Below, one piece after another: positions 16,552-25,299 of a DNA stretch of 64,000 bases (position 1 is the stretch's first letter; each line of letters starts with the position of its first letter). The notes under the pieces were generated by a model. The model was not told the DNA's origin and made no database searches. It saw nothing but the letters and a program-made list of their open reading frames with translations. Source of the stretch: Streptomyces sp. NRRL S-31 (GTDB lineage Bacteria; Actinomycetota; Actinomycetes; Streptomycetales; Streptomycetaceae); contig NZ_JOCB01000024.1 of NCBI RefSeq assembly GCF_000718775.1, forward strand, positions 18,452 to 82,451, read 5' to 3'. The position numbers and the translations under genes were made by a program.

Positions 16552-17352
16552 ATGACGGCTGAGGGCGAGGCGCTGGTCGGCGGGATGGTGAACGCGGGGG
16601 CGGTCTTCCGCCGGGGCGAGCTGGTCGAGCGCCCGGCGCCGCGCAACGCACGCGCCCTGCATGCCTGTCTCCTCGCGCTGAGGGAGCACGGCTTCGACGC
16701 GGCACCGGCCCCTGTCGGTCTCACCGCGGACGGCCGTGAGCAGCTGACCTTCATCCCCGGCGATGTGGCCCTGCCGCCGTTCCCGGAGTGGGCGATGACG
16801 GGGGCCGCCCTCGAATCGGCGGGGAGCCTGCTGCGGCGCCTGCATCGTGCCGGCGCGGCGGTGGCGGTCGACACTCATACCGAATGGCCCCGGGACCTGG
16901 CCGACCCGGAGGGAGGAACGATGCTGTGCCACAACGACGTGTGCCCGGAAAACGTCGTCTTCCGCGACGGCCGCGCCGCCGCCCTGATCGATTTCGACAT
17001 GGCGGCCCCGGGCCGCCATCTCTGGGACGTCGCCATGACCGCGCGCTACTGGGTGCCCATGCTCGATCCCGGCTCCGCGGCTTCCCTTCACCCCTCCGGA
17101 CTGGATGCGCCCGCACGGCTGCGGATCCTTGCCGACGGCTACGGCCTCTCGACGGGGGACCGCGCCGAGTTGGCCGGCGTCATCGAGCAGGCAACGGAGG
17201 TCTGCCGGGCCTTCGTCGCCCGCCGCGTGGCCGACGGTGACCCTGTCTATCGCCAGGCGCTGGCCGAGCGGGGTGGATGGGAACGCTGGGACCGCGTGCA
17301 GACGTGGTTGGCGGACCACCGCAAGACGTTCACGGCTGCCCTGCTGAACTGA
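16552..17352 (+). CDS. Aminoglycoside phosphotransferase-like kinase
   Basis: APH-family protein of 266 residues. The Brenner motif CHNDVCPENVVF supplies the catalytic Asp and Asn, and ALIDFDMAAPG supplies the metal-binding Asp. The N-terminal lobe is short compared with APH(3'). Such proteins phosphorylate hydroxyls of aminoglycosides, choline-like compounds or unknown substrates; many streptomycete copies have no known resistance role. The ATG at 16552 follows a GTG nine bases upstream in the same frame (GTGACCGTC), which is an alternative start. It stands alone between two unrelated genes. Confidence 0.8.
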   Translation: MTAEGEALVGGMVNAGAVFRRGELVERPAPRNARALHACLLALREHGFDAAPAPVGLTADGREQLTFIPGDVALPPFPEWAMTGAALESAGSLLRRLHRAGAAVAVDTHTEWPRDLADPEGGTMLCHNDVCPENVVFRDGRAAALIDFDMAAPGRHLWDVAMTARYWVPMLDPGSAASLHPSGLDAPARLRILADGYGLSTGDRAELAGVIEQATEVCRAFVARRVADGDPVYRQALAERGGWERWDRVQTWLADHRKTFTAALLN

Positions 17353-17601
17353 CCGGCCCGGATGCCCGTGGGCAAATCGACCGGGCGTTCTCGGTGTCGC
17401 GTTCGTCAACCGCCGAGCAGGCGTTCGGGCGGTCGCCGGGCACCTTTGTCCAGCGTGGCCCGCGACCAGGACTTCGAGGTCGTGGAACGCGCCGCGGCCG
17501 GAGACGGTGATACACGCCAGAGGCCGAGGCGTTCATCCGCCGCCGGGCGTAGGTCCCTCGCCTCATGCGCGCTGTGCGTCCGCTGGCTAGGGTCGGCACT
17601 C

Positions 17602-18063
17602 ATGCGGACCACGGAGATCGTTCGCCGCCAGGCGGCGGAGCGCAGGCGCGACACTCTGGATCGACTCGTCACCGAGCGGGACGTATGGGTGTCGACAGCG
17701 CATCCCGATCACGGGCCGCACCAGGTGCCGCTGTGGTTCATGTGGGATGGGCGAGCGGTGTGGATGTGCACCAGTGCCGCTTCCGCGACCGCGCGGAACG
17801 TCCGCGCGGAGCCGCGCGTGCGCCTGGCGCTGCCGGACACCTATGACGTGGTGCTTCTCCAGGGTGAGGCGGAATGCTTCCCGGACCAGGAGGTGCCCGG
17901 AGACGCGGCCGACGCGTTCACCGCCAAGTTCGGGTGGGACCCGCGCACGGAGGAAGGTTCCTTCCTGTATGTGCGGGTGGTGCCGAAGACCGTCCGCGCT
18001 TGGCGCGGCGAACCGGAACTGCGCGGCAGGGCCATCATGCGGAACGGGGCGTGGCTGGAATAG
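17602..18063 (+). CDS. Pyridoxamine-phosphate-oxidase-fold protein (PPOX class)
   Basis: Split-barrel protein of 153 residues. VWVSTAHPDHGPHQVPLWFMWDG is the first beta hairpin pattern, followed by ARNVRAEPRVRLALPD and a C-terminal RAIMRNGAWLE. The PPOX/F420 split-barrel family in actinobacteria contains F420-dependent reductases and flavin- or heme-binding proteins; the sequence does not say which. The ATG at 17602 gives the normal family length. No operon partner is seen. It might supply F420 chemistry for the LLM proteins, but there is no direct evidence for that. Confidence 0.75.
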   Translation: MRTTEIVRRQAAERRRDTLDRLVTERDVWVSTAHPDHGPHQVPLWFMWDGRAVWMCTSAASATARNVRAEPRVRLALPDTYDVVLLQGEAECFPDQEVPGDAADAFTAKFGWDPRTEEGSFLYVRVVPKTVRAWRGEPELRGRAIMRNGAWLE

Positions 18064-18446
18064 CGGCCGTCGCCGGCCGACGCCCCGCCCCCTCCCCGCA
18101 GGACACCCGCCCCACACGGCGCCCACCCCCGGGTTGTGGAGCCACCCCTCCGTCGTCGAGCGGCATCACGACACCGCCCCCCGGATCGACGCACAGGCCC
18201 TCGCCCTGGGGGCTCACCCCGGCTGAGTGTGGTCTGGGGACCGCGGCGCGTGGCGCGTGCGCTGCCCGGCCGCTCGGCGGGGCGCTGTGCCGAGCCGGCC
18301 GACGTCTTCTTCGCCGAGACCCGCCGCCACTGCCTGCGGGGGAAGCGGAGGGGGCCTTCCCGCTCTGCGGGTTCACCATGGCGCCGGCCGGCGACCGTCT
18401 CGGCGACCGGAGCCGCGCCCTGCGCCGGTCGGGCCGGGAACGGGTG
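18064..18446. other. Gene-free spacer
   Basis: No convincing gene in this GC-rich space between the PPOX gene and the AsnB terminator. The frames open here have no start with a ribosome site and no recognisable protein content. Confidence 0.5.
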
Positions 18447-18476
18447 GGCGGGGGTGTCCGTGCGGACACCCCCGCC
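18447..18476. terminator. Terminator of the asparagine synthetase gene
   Basis: A perfect 14-base stem (GGCGGGGGTGTCCG / CGGACACCCCCGCC) with a two-base loop, 40 bases after the AsnB stop. It is placed to end the leftward MFS-AsnB transcript. Confidence 0.75.
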
Positions 18477-18515
18477 TCCGCCGCGTGGCGGTCGCCGGGC
18501 CCGGGGCCGCCGGCC

Positions 18516-20387
18516 TCAGACCAGCAGGCTCCGCACGTCGACGCCGTGGAGCTCCATCCAGGCGTTCAGCCGGACGGGGGGCTCCGTGTAGACGGAGCGC
18601 TGCATCATCGAGTACGCGGTGTCGACCGGCCTGGCGAGGTGGGTACGGATCGCCTCGGTGTTCAGCAGGGGCAGCGCCGGCGCGTTCGGGTCGGCGACGA
18701 TCCGGCTCAGCTCCTGGTTGACCGCCTGGTCGTACTGCGGGTCCTGGGTCGAGGGGTAGGGCGCCTTGCGCCGCTGGACGATCGACTCCGGCAGCAGGTC
18801 CTTGGTCGCGTGCCGCAGCAGGCTCTTCTCCCGCCCGTCGAACGTCTTCACCGACCAGGGCGCGTTGTAGACGTACTCGACGAGCCGGTGGTCGCACAGC
18901 GGGACCCTGACCTCCAGGCCGGTCGCCATGCTCATCCGGTCCTTGCGGTCCAGCATCATCTGGAGGAAGCGGGTGATGTTGAGGTAGCTGGCCAGCCTCA
19001 TCCGCCGCTCGGTCGGACTGTCACCGGGGATGTGGGTGACCTCGTTGGCGGCGCTGTGGTATTGGTCGGCGATGTACTCGGCGAGGTTCAACTCCTTGAC
19101 CAGGGCCGGGTCCAGGAAGCTCGTGGCCTGCTCGCTCACCGGGACCTTGTTGATCGCGTGCCACGGGTAGGTGTCGGCCTGTGAGGCGACCGGATCGTGG
19201 AACCACAGGTAGCCGCCGAAGACCTCGTCGGCGGACTCCCCCGACAGCGCCACGGTCGAGTTCTCGCGGACGGCCTTGAAGAGCAGGTAGAGGGAGGGGT
19301 CGTGGTCCCCGATCCCGTACGGGAGGTCCCAGGCCCGCAGGACGGCGTCGCGCACGCCGGGCTCGACGAGCTGGGCGGTGTCGAGCAGGATCTCGCGGTG
19401 GTCGGTGCCCACGTGCCGGGCGAGTTCGGTGACGAAGGGCGCGTCGGGCGCCTCGCGGAACGGCTCGGGCTCGAAGTTCTCGGCGAGGCCGACGAAGTCC
19501 ACGGAGAACGTGCGGACCCGTCCCCCGCCGCCGGTGTCCAGCGAACGCTGGGCGAGCGCGGTCAGCGCACTGGAGTCCAGGCCGCCCGACAGGAGCGTGC
19601 ACAGCGGCACGTCGGAGACCATCTGACGGGCGACGGCGTCCTCGAGGATCTCCCGCACCTTCGCGACGCTGCCGTCGACGTCCTCGGTGTGCGGACGGGT
19701 CTCGAGTCTCCAGTACGCGTCCTCGCGTATGCCGTCCCGGCTGACGCGGACGATGTGGCCGGGCCGCACCTCGTACAGGTTCCGCAGGGGAGTCCGTCCG
19801 GGCACCCGGGCCAGCGCGAGCGCGTCGCGCAGGCCGTCGAGGTCCATGACCGCGCTGCCGAGCGGGTTCGCCAGGATCGCCTTGGGCTCCGACCCGAAGA
19901 GCACGCCGGAGGGGGTGGGGTAGTAGAAGAGCGGCTTGATCCCCATCCGGTCCCGGACCAGGAGCAGTTCTTCGGTCCTGGTGTCCCACAGGGCGAAGGC
20001 GTACATCCCGTTGAAGCGGTCGACGAACGCCCTGCCCCACTGGAGGTAGGCGCGCAGCACCACCTCGGTGTCGCTCCTGGAGCGGAAGCGGTGGCCCGCG
20101 AGGACCAGTTCCTCGCGGATCTCCTTGAAGTTGTACACCTCGCCGCTGTAGCTGATGACCACCAGCGGATCACCGTCCGGACCGGTCTCCGGGGTCCGCA
20201 TCGGCTGCCGGCCGCCCTCGATGTCGATCACCGCGAGCCGCCGGTGTCCGAGCATGACGTGCCCGCTGCTCCACATTCCCTCGTCGTCCGGACCGCGGCA
20301 GGCCATCGTCCTGGTCATGGCCTCTGCCGTGGCGGCCTCCTTCACGAGGTCGCGTTCGAAGTCCACCCATCCAGCGATTCCGCACAT
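18516..20387 (-). CDS. Glutamine-hydrolysing asparagine synthetase, AsnB family
   Basis: Protein of 623 residues. It begins MCGIAGWVDF, so Cys2 is the glutaminase nucleophile, and the first 200 residues form the class II amidotransferase domain (YSGEVYNF, RSRSDTEVVL). The synthetase domain has the PP-loop LLSGGLDSSALTAL and the segment SGESADEVFGGY. It makes Asn from Asp and Gln, or amidates a pathway carboxylate. The start at 20385-20387 is fixed by Cys2. It follows the MFS gene by 41 bases on the same strand. Because it lies close to region C and shares an operon with an exporter, a secondary role is possible, but a housekeeping-type activity is the safer call. Confidence 0.9.
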   Translation of the reverse strand: MCGIAGWVDFERDLVKEAATAEAMTRTMACRGPDDEGMWSSGHVMLGHRRLAVIDIEGGRQPMRTPETGPDGDPLVVISYSGEVYNFKEIREELVLAGHRFRSRSDTEVVLRAYLQWGRAFVDRFNGMYAFALWDTRTEELLLVRDRMGIKPLFYYPTPSGVLFGSEPKAILANPLGSAVMDLDGLRDALALARVPGRTPLRNLYEVRPGHIVRVSRDGIREDAYWRLETRPHTEDVDGSVAKVREILEDAVARQMVSDVPLCTLLSGGLDSSALTALAQRSLDTGGGGRVRTFSVDFVGLAENFEPEPFREAPDAPFVTELARHVGTDHREILLDTAQLVEPGVRDAVLRAWDLPYGIGDHDPSLYLLFKAVRENSTVALSGESADEVFGGYLWFHDPVASQADTYPWHAINKVPVSEQATSFLDPALVKELNLAEYIADQYHSAANEVTHIPGDSPTERRMRLASYLNITRFLQMMLDRKDRMSMATGLEVRVPLCDHRLVEYVYNAPWSVKTFDGREKSLLRHATKDLLPESIVQRRKAPYPSTQDPQYDQAVNQELSRIVADPNAPALPLLNTEAIRTHLARPVDTAYSMMQRSVYTEPPVRLNAWMELHGVDVRSLLV

Positions 20388-20428
20388 AGGAACGCCCTTC
20401 ACTACGGGTTGAATGACACGTCCGTCGA

Positions 20429-21673
20429 CTACGCGGTGACCTTGGTCGTCCGCTCCGACGAGTTCTTGGCCAGCCGGTGTCCCAGTTCGGAGAGCCCCAG
20501 CGCGAGCACGGCCACCGCGGCGCCGATCAGGCTGATGTTCCGGGCTCCGATGGTGCTGATCCCCACCGCGCCGATGACGCCGGACAGGGCGATGGCAAGG
20601 TAGAGGAACGCGGCGTTGAGTGAGATGAGGAGGGGGGCCGATTCCGGGTTGAGGGTGATCAGGCGCGACTGCTGCGGCGCGGTGATGCCCCATGCCGCGA
20701 CGCCGTACACCACGATGACGACGGCGGCCGCGGCGAACGAGCCGGTGGCGAGCGGTAGTACGAGGAGGCTGAGGGCCAGCAGCGTGACCGCGCCGCCCAC
20801 CACCAGGCGGGCCCCGAACCGGTCGGCCAGGGTCCCGGCGTAGAAGTTGCCGACCATGCCCGTCAGGCCGAAGGCGAACATCAGGATGGCCAGCTTCCTG
20901 CCGTCGCCGCCGGTGGCGGGGGCGAACACCTCGGCCATGTAGGTGTAGACGATGTACGCCGCGGTGAAGGCGACGAGCGTCGCGGCGAGCACGGCGACCA
21001 CGCGGCGGTCGCCGAGCGGCGCGAGGCGCTGGCGCAGACCGCCCGGCGCCGCCACGGCCACCTGGGGCACGAGGGCGAACACGCCGAACAGGCCCAGCAC
21101 GGTGAGGAGGGCGATGAACCACATCGTGGAGCGCCAGTCGAAGACGCTTCCCACGACGGTTCCGATCGGCGCGCCCAGTGCGGTGGCGGCGGTGAGTCCG
21201 GTGGTGACGGCCGCGATGGCCCGGCCCCGGCGTTCGGGCCCCATCAGCGCGGAGGCGGTGACGCTGGCGGCCGGGATGTAGAGGCCGGCGCCGACGGCGG
21301 CGACGACCTGGGCCGCCAGGACGACGGGGAACGACGGCGCCAGGCCGGTCCCCACGACGCCCAGCAGGTAGATCAGCACGGACAGCTTGAGCACCTTGTG
21401 CCGCGGCCAGGCCGCGGTGAGGGTGGCCAGGACCGGCGCCATCACCGCGCAGGTCAGCGCGAACACGGTGACCACCTGCCCGGCCGTGGTGATGCTGACG
21501 GACAGGGAGTCGCTTAACTCGGGCAGCACGCCGGCGAGCACGAACTCGTCCGTACCGATGGCGAAGGCACCGAACCCCAGAACGAGGACTCCCCGCCAGG
21601 ACGCGGAGGACTCCCCCGCGTCGGTCTTCCCCGCCGGCGCCCCGCTCTTCCGGTCCGGGACGGACTCACTCAC
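20429..21673 (-). CDS. MFS transporter, DHA1 family (TTA codon)
   Basis: Twelve-segment major facilitator of 414 residues, with a 25-residue hydrophilic lead, then LVLGFGAFAIGTDEFVLAG and LAAQVVAAVGAGLYIPAASV. It is of the same broad family as the exporter in region A but not a close copy. A leucine in VLPELSDSL is encoded by TTA (21515-21517), which suggests developmental control through bldA. A divergent TetR gene and two operator-like palindromes lie immediately upstream, so it is the likely target of that repressor. Drug or metabolite efflux is the family role. Confidence 0.88.
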   Translation of the reverse strand: MSESVPDRKSGAPAGKTDAGESSASWRGVLVLGFGAFAIGTDEFVLAGVLPELSDSLSVSITTAGQVVTVFALTCAVMAPVLATLTAAWPRHKVLKLSVLIYLLGVVGTGLAPSFPVVLAAQVVAAVGAGLYIPAASVTASALMGPERRGRAIAAVTTGLTAATALGAPIGTVVGSVFDWRSTMWFIALLTVLGLFGVFALVPQVAVAAPGGLRQRLAPLGDRRVVAVLAATLVAFTAAYIVYTYMAEVFAPATGGDGRKLAILMFAFGLTGMVGNFYAGTLADRFGARLVVGGAVTLLALSLLVLPLATGSFAAAAVVIVVYGVAAWGITAPQQSRLITLNPESAPLLISLNAAFLYLAIALSGVIGAVGISTIGARNISLIGAAVAVLALGLSELGHRLAKNSSERTTKVTA

Positions 21674-21693
21674 TATGGACCCTCCTCGATTTC

Positions 21694-21737
21694 GGTACCG
21701 ATCGGTACCATTTCGAGGGACGGTATCGGTCGGTACC
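21694..21737. promoter_or_regulatory. Pair of TetR-type operators
   Basis: The perfect palindrome GGTACCGATCGGTACC (21694-21709) and the near copy GGTATCGGTCGGTACC (21722-21737) are centred 28 bases apart in the 95-base space between the MFS and TetR starts. Their size and position are those of a TetR repressor site covering both divergent promoters. Confidence 0.8.
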
Positions 21738-21768
21738 GTTTAGCGTCAAGGGCGACTACTCTGGCCGC

Positions 21769-22311
21769 ATGCCGACTCGCGCACGTGACCGCCTGCTGGA
21801 GGCAGCCGAGGAGCTCTTCTACGAGGAGGGCATCAACGGAGTGGGCCTGGAACGCCTCCTGACCCATTCGGGTGTCGGCCGCGCCTCCCTCTACCGACAC
21901 TTCGAGGGCAAGGACGACCTGGTGGCCGCGGTCCTCCAGCGCCGGGACGAGCACTGGAGGAAGTGGCTGCGGGAGCGGGTCGAGGCCCACGGCGGCGCAC
22001 CTCTGGCCGTCTTCGACGTCATGGCCGAGGGGTCGCAGGAGAGCGGGTTCCGCGGCTGCGCCTTCATGAACGCCATGGCGGAGCGGGCGAAGGAACCCGG
22101 CAGCACCGTCCACCGGCTCGCGGTCGAGCACAAGCGCAAGGTCGCCGACTACGTGCGCGGCCTGATCGAGGACGCCGGCCACGCGGGGGCGCCGGAGCTG
22201 GCGGAACAGTTCGCGCTGCTCATGGACGGGGCCGTGGTCACCGCGATGCGCGAGTGCAGCATCGATCCGTTCCGGCGGGCCCGGCGGATGGCGGAGAGAC
22301 TGCTGTCCTGA
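21769..22311 (+). CDS. TetR-family repressor
   Basis: Regulator of 180 residues. The N-terminal HTH reads RLLEAAEELFYEEGINGVGLERLL, then THSGVGRASLYRHFEGKDDL at residues 30-50; the rest is the helical ligand-binding domain. It is divergent from the MFS-AsnB pair, with two palindromes between them, so it most likely represses the exporter and itself and is released by the exported ligand. The ATG at 21769 gives the usual distance to the HTH. The ligand is unknown. Confidence 0.9.
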   Translation: MPTRARDRLLEAAEELFYEEGINGVGLERLLTHSGVGRASLYRHFEGKDDLVAAVLQRRDEHWRKWLRERVEAHGGAPLAVFDVMAEGSQESGFRGCAFMNAMAERAKEPGSTVHRLAVEHKRKVADYVRGLIEDAGHAGAPELAEQFALLMDGAVVTAMRECSIDPFRRARRMAERLLS

Positions 22312-22449
22312 CCGCCGCCCGCAGCGGCCGGTGCCGAGGCACCGCCCGCCGTGCGCGGAGCCGCCGCGCTCCGCGTCGCCCTCGCGCCGGCCGGTGCGCT
22401 CCGCGGCGGCGGCCTTCCGCGCTTCCGGGGCGCCGCGTACGCCACCTCC

Positions 22450-22641
22450 AGGGGGTTTCGTTTGGATCAGGTCGGATCAGGCCGCGGCGTCCGGTGCGGT
22501 GCATCGCAAGGCGGAGGATCACCCGCGTACCGGGCGTACTCGGGTGGTCCGACAACGCGGCGTGGGGGTCCCCCCGGCCGAAGGCTGGGGGAGTGCCGTG
22601 CCGGGCGTCGCGGACCCGGGCTGATCCAAACGAAACCCCCT
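22450..22641. mobile_element. MITE-like element with 21-base inverted ends
   Basis: A 192-base segment bounded by perfect 21-base inverted repeats: the left arm at 22450-22470 starts AGGGGGTTTCG, and the right arm at 22621-22641 is its exact complement. The inside holds further small dyads, including CCCCCCGGCCGAAGGCTGGGGG, which recurs widely between streptomycete genes (recollection). There is no open frame or transposase, and no clear target duplication. It may be a non-autonomous mobile element or a long-armed RNA hairpin after the TetR gene. Confidence 0.55.
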
Positions 22642-23282
22642 AGCCCCGCCCGCGGCCCCTCCGGTCGCCGCGCGCCGCGCGACCGCCTCGGCGACGGCGG
22701 TCCCCGTCGGATGCCGCGGATTCCCTTCCGGCCACCGGGGAAACCGGATCGACGCATCCGGGAGGGCGCCCGGCGAATCGGCCGGAAACAGCTCCCGGGA
22801 CTATCCGACAGCCGCGCACCAAAGGGTCGACCCCGTATCCTTTCCCGTGGACCGGGCAGCCGGCCCATTCCAGGTCGAGCAACCTCTTTTCGGAAGCACA
22901 GAGCCACGGACCGGCCGATCCTCGATTCTCCGTTTTCACGTGCACGCCGAATTTCACCGTTTCGTTGTTTCGCCGTTTCGCCGTTTCGCCGTTTCGCCGA
23001 AAACGCCGCGCCAGTCGCCTGCCGCTCACCCGCGCCCTCAGGAAACACCGTTGACATATGACGCGACCGTCAGTAACGTAATCATCACGGGAAAATCTCT
23101 GAATCCGCCACGTCCGAGGCCGGAACGACCGGATCGATCGACTCGCGCATTACCTGGCGCATATTCCGCCAGAGCGGCGGGAAAGCTGCCCCACAATGAC
23201 GCTTCCGCCCCAGCGATGCGCCCTTCCCGGGCAGCGTCCGCGAGCGATCCGGCACGATCCCCCGGTACACACGGAAGGTGAC
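22642..23282. promoter_or_regulatory. Long leader/promoter region before the thioesterase gene
   Basis: About 640 bases with no convincing gene. The right half loses GC content and contains the direct repeats at 22959-22998. GGAAGGTGAC just before 23283 is the ribosome site of the thioesterase gene. No -10/-35 pair is certain. Confidence 0.4.
22959..22998. repeat. Five tandem 8-base repeats (GTTTCGCC)
   Basis: Five contiguous copies of the octamer GTTTCGCC, the first with GTT in place of GCC at its end, and the last four exact. They lie about 285 bases before the thioesterase start. They may be slippage repeats or a multi-site protein-binding region. Confidence 0.8.
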
Positions 23283-24041
23283 ATGGCCGTCCAACCCCTC
23301 GACAAGAGAAGCGATTGGATCCGGAGTTCCGCGCCCCGGGCGAACCCTCGGATGCGTCTGGTCTGCTGTCCCTACGCAGGCGCTTCGGCCAGTGTCTACA
23401 ACGCGCTGTCCGCAGCCCTGCCCGCCGAGGTGGAGGCGCTTTCCGTCCAGTACCCGGGCCGCCCGGGGAACCGCGGCGAGCCGCCGATCAAGGACGTCGG
23501 CGAACTCGCCGACCGCATAGCCGAAGAGATCCGCCCCTGGCTCGACAGACCGGTGGCCGTCTTCGGCCACAGTTACGGCTCGATCGTGGCCTTCGAGGTC
23601 ACCCGGCGCCTGGAGACCGCCGGCGCCGGTCCGCTGCGGCTCATCGTGTCCGGGCGCCGCTCCCCGTCGGACGGGCTCGGCAGCCACACGCCGAGCGACG
23701 ACCAGGAGATCATCGCCGAGCTCAAGGAACTGGGCGGCATTCCACCCAGGTTCTTCGAGCGGGCAAAGTTCCTGGAGCCGATCCTGGCGGTCGTGAAGAA
23801 CGACTATCACGCCAATTCCACCTACCTCGCCCCCGAGGACGCAACGGTCGGCTGCCCCATATCCTTCCTGCGCGCCGACGCGGATCCGTATCTGACCGGA
23901 GGCGGGGAGCAAGGATGGGAACGGCACACCTCGGCCGGCTTCCGGATCACACACTTCTCCGGTGGCCATTTCTTCCTGAACGAGAGGGTTACGGAGGTGG
24001 CCGGGGAGATCGCCGAGATCCTCCGCAACGAATCTCTTTGA
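23283..24041 (+). CDS. Type II thioesterase
   Basis: Alpha/beta hydrolase of 252 residues of the external thioesterase family found in PKS and NRPS loci. It has LVCCPYAGASASVYN near the N-terminus, the nucleophile motif FGHSYGSIVAFE, and the catalytic His in FSGGHFFLNE. Such enzymes clear wrongly loaded carrier proteins, or sometimes release the product. The ATG at 23283 has GGAAGGTGAC directly upstream. It leads a two-gene rightward unit with the HTH regulator 18 bases on, facing away from the biosynthetic genes of region C, whose two ACPs are its likely partners. Confidence 0.9.
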   Translation: MAVQPLDKRSDWIRSSAPRANPRMRLVCCPYAGASASVYNALSAALPAEVEALSVQYPGRPGNRGEPPIKDVGELADRIAEEIRPWLDRPVAVFGHSYGSIVAFEVTRRLETAGAGPLRLIVSGRRSPSDGLGSHTPSDDQEIIAELKELGGIPPRFFERAKFLEPILAVVKNDYHANSTYLAPEDATVGCPISFLRADADPYLTGGGEQGWERHTSAGFRITHFSGGHFFLNERVTEVAGEIAEILRNESL

Positions 24042-24059
24042 TCGTCTGACTCGGGGTGG

Positions 24060-25148
24060 GTGAACGCAGTGGAGAACGTGCTAGCGTACACAGATTTGTC
24101 CGAGCGGCCGATGGAGGGGAACGGAAGAGCTCATTTCGAGGCGATGCCGCGCGGCCAGGACGCCGGCGAGGACCTGCTTCTCGCTGTCTACGATCACGTG
24201 CTGTCCTACCATGCGGCGACCACGCTGGAAATCGCCACGGCACTAGGAGTGTCGAGTGCCGCCGTCAAGGGGGCGATTCTGCGACTGCTGCGTCTGAAAC
24301 TCGTCAAGTACTGCAAAGAGCAGGACACCTTTCTGGCGTCCGACCCCGATGCCGCCCAGACCGAACTCGTCCTGCCGCTCGAGTCCGCCATCCACGAAAA
24401 GCAGCGCGAACTGGTCGCCATCCACCACCAGCTCGAGCGTTTCTCGAAGTCCTTCAAACGGCACCAGCGCACCCAGCGGAAGAGCCGGCTGGTGGCGACC
24501 TTGGAGAGCCAGCGCGAGATCTCCCTGCGCCTGGTCGACGCGATCCGGCAGTCCTCGGGGGAGATCCTCACGATGTGGCCGGTCTGTAGCTACGAGACGC
24601 AGATCCTGAAGGACACCCTCCAGCTCTCCTCCGAAGCGGTCCGGCGCGGGGTCCGCCTGCGGACGCTCTACCCCCACACGGCCAGGTTCCACCCCAGTTT
24701 CCGCGCGATCCTCCAGCAGAACCTGGAGTCGGGGGCGGACGTCCGGACGTCGGACGAGGTCCAGCACTTCATCATCATCGTCGACCAGGAGACGGCGTTC
24801 CTGCCCACCGACTCCTTCGACGGAGGCACGTCCACGGTCACCGTCGTCTACGAACCGGCGATCGTGAGCGTGCTGTGCGGCATCTACCAGAGCACCTGGC
24901 AGTCGGCCTGCGTCTTCGACGGCACCAGCTCCAACGACACCACGCTCAACAACGTCCGGAACGCGATCCTGAAGATGCTCGCCTCCGGCCTCAAGGACGA
25001 CGTCATCGCCCGCCGGGTCGGGATCTCCTCGCGCACCCTGCGGCGGCACATCGCCGCGATCATGGAGGAGCTGGGGGCGGAGAGCCGCTTCCAGGCCGGC
25101 GCGGCGGCCGTGAGCGCCGGCCTCATCGGCACCCGAGCCGACGGCTGA
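24060..25148 (+). CDS. HTH regulator (TrmB-like N-terminus, LuxR-type C-terminal HTH)
   Basis: Regulator of 362 residues. The N-terminal part (about 40-90) looks like a winged helix, with TTLEIATALGVSSAAVKGAILRLLRLKLV-type spacing, followed by a helical linker. A middle domain has RRGVRLRTLYPH. The C-terminal HTH LASGLKDDVIARRVGISSRT is LuxR-like. This layout is common in actinobacterial pathway regulators. The start is a GTG at 24060 or another GTG nine bases on. It lies 18 bases after the thioesterase gene and converges with the PfkB gene, so it probably controls region C. No TTA codon is seen. Confidence 0.8.
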   Translation: MNAVENVLAYTDLSERPMEGNGRAHFEAMPRGQDAGEDLLLAVYDHVLSYHAATTLEIATALGVSSAAVKGAILRLLRLKLVKYCKEQDTFLASDPDAAQTELVLPLESAIHEKQRELVAIHHQLERFSKSFKRHQRTQRKSRLVATLESQREISLRLVDAIRQSSGEILTMWPVCSYETQILKDTLQLSSEAVRRGVRLRTLYPHTARFHPSFRAILQQNLESGADVRTSDEVQHFIIIVDQETAFLPTDSFDGGTSTVTVVYEPAIVSVLCGIYQSTWQSACVFDGTSSNDTTLNNVRNAILKMLASGLKDDVIARRVGISSRTLRRHIAAIMEELGAESRFQAGAAAVSAGLIGTRADG

Positions 25149-25299
25149 CGGCGTCACGACGGCCACCGACCGGGCGGCGGTCGCGGTACGGCGGTCACGG
25201 CCCGGACGATCACCGTACGACCGCTCGCGGTACGCCGTGGCGCGTCCCGGCGAAGGCCCGGCGCGGGGTCACTCCCCCCTGCCCCGGGCCCCGCTGCCG

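Noticed and set aside
18516..20387. A second beta-lactam synthetase
   Set aside because: It keeps Cys2 (MCGIAG) and the full amidotransferase domain, which beta-lactam synthetases lack, and it is far from the clavam genes.
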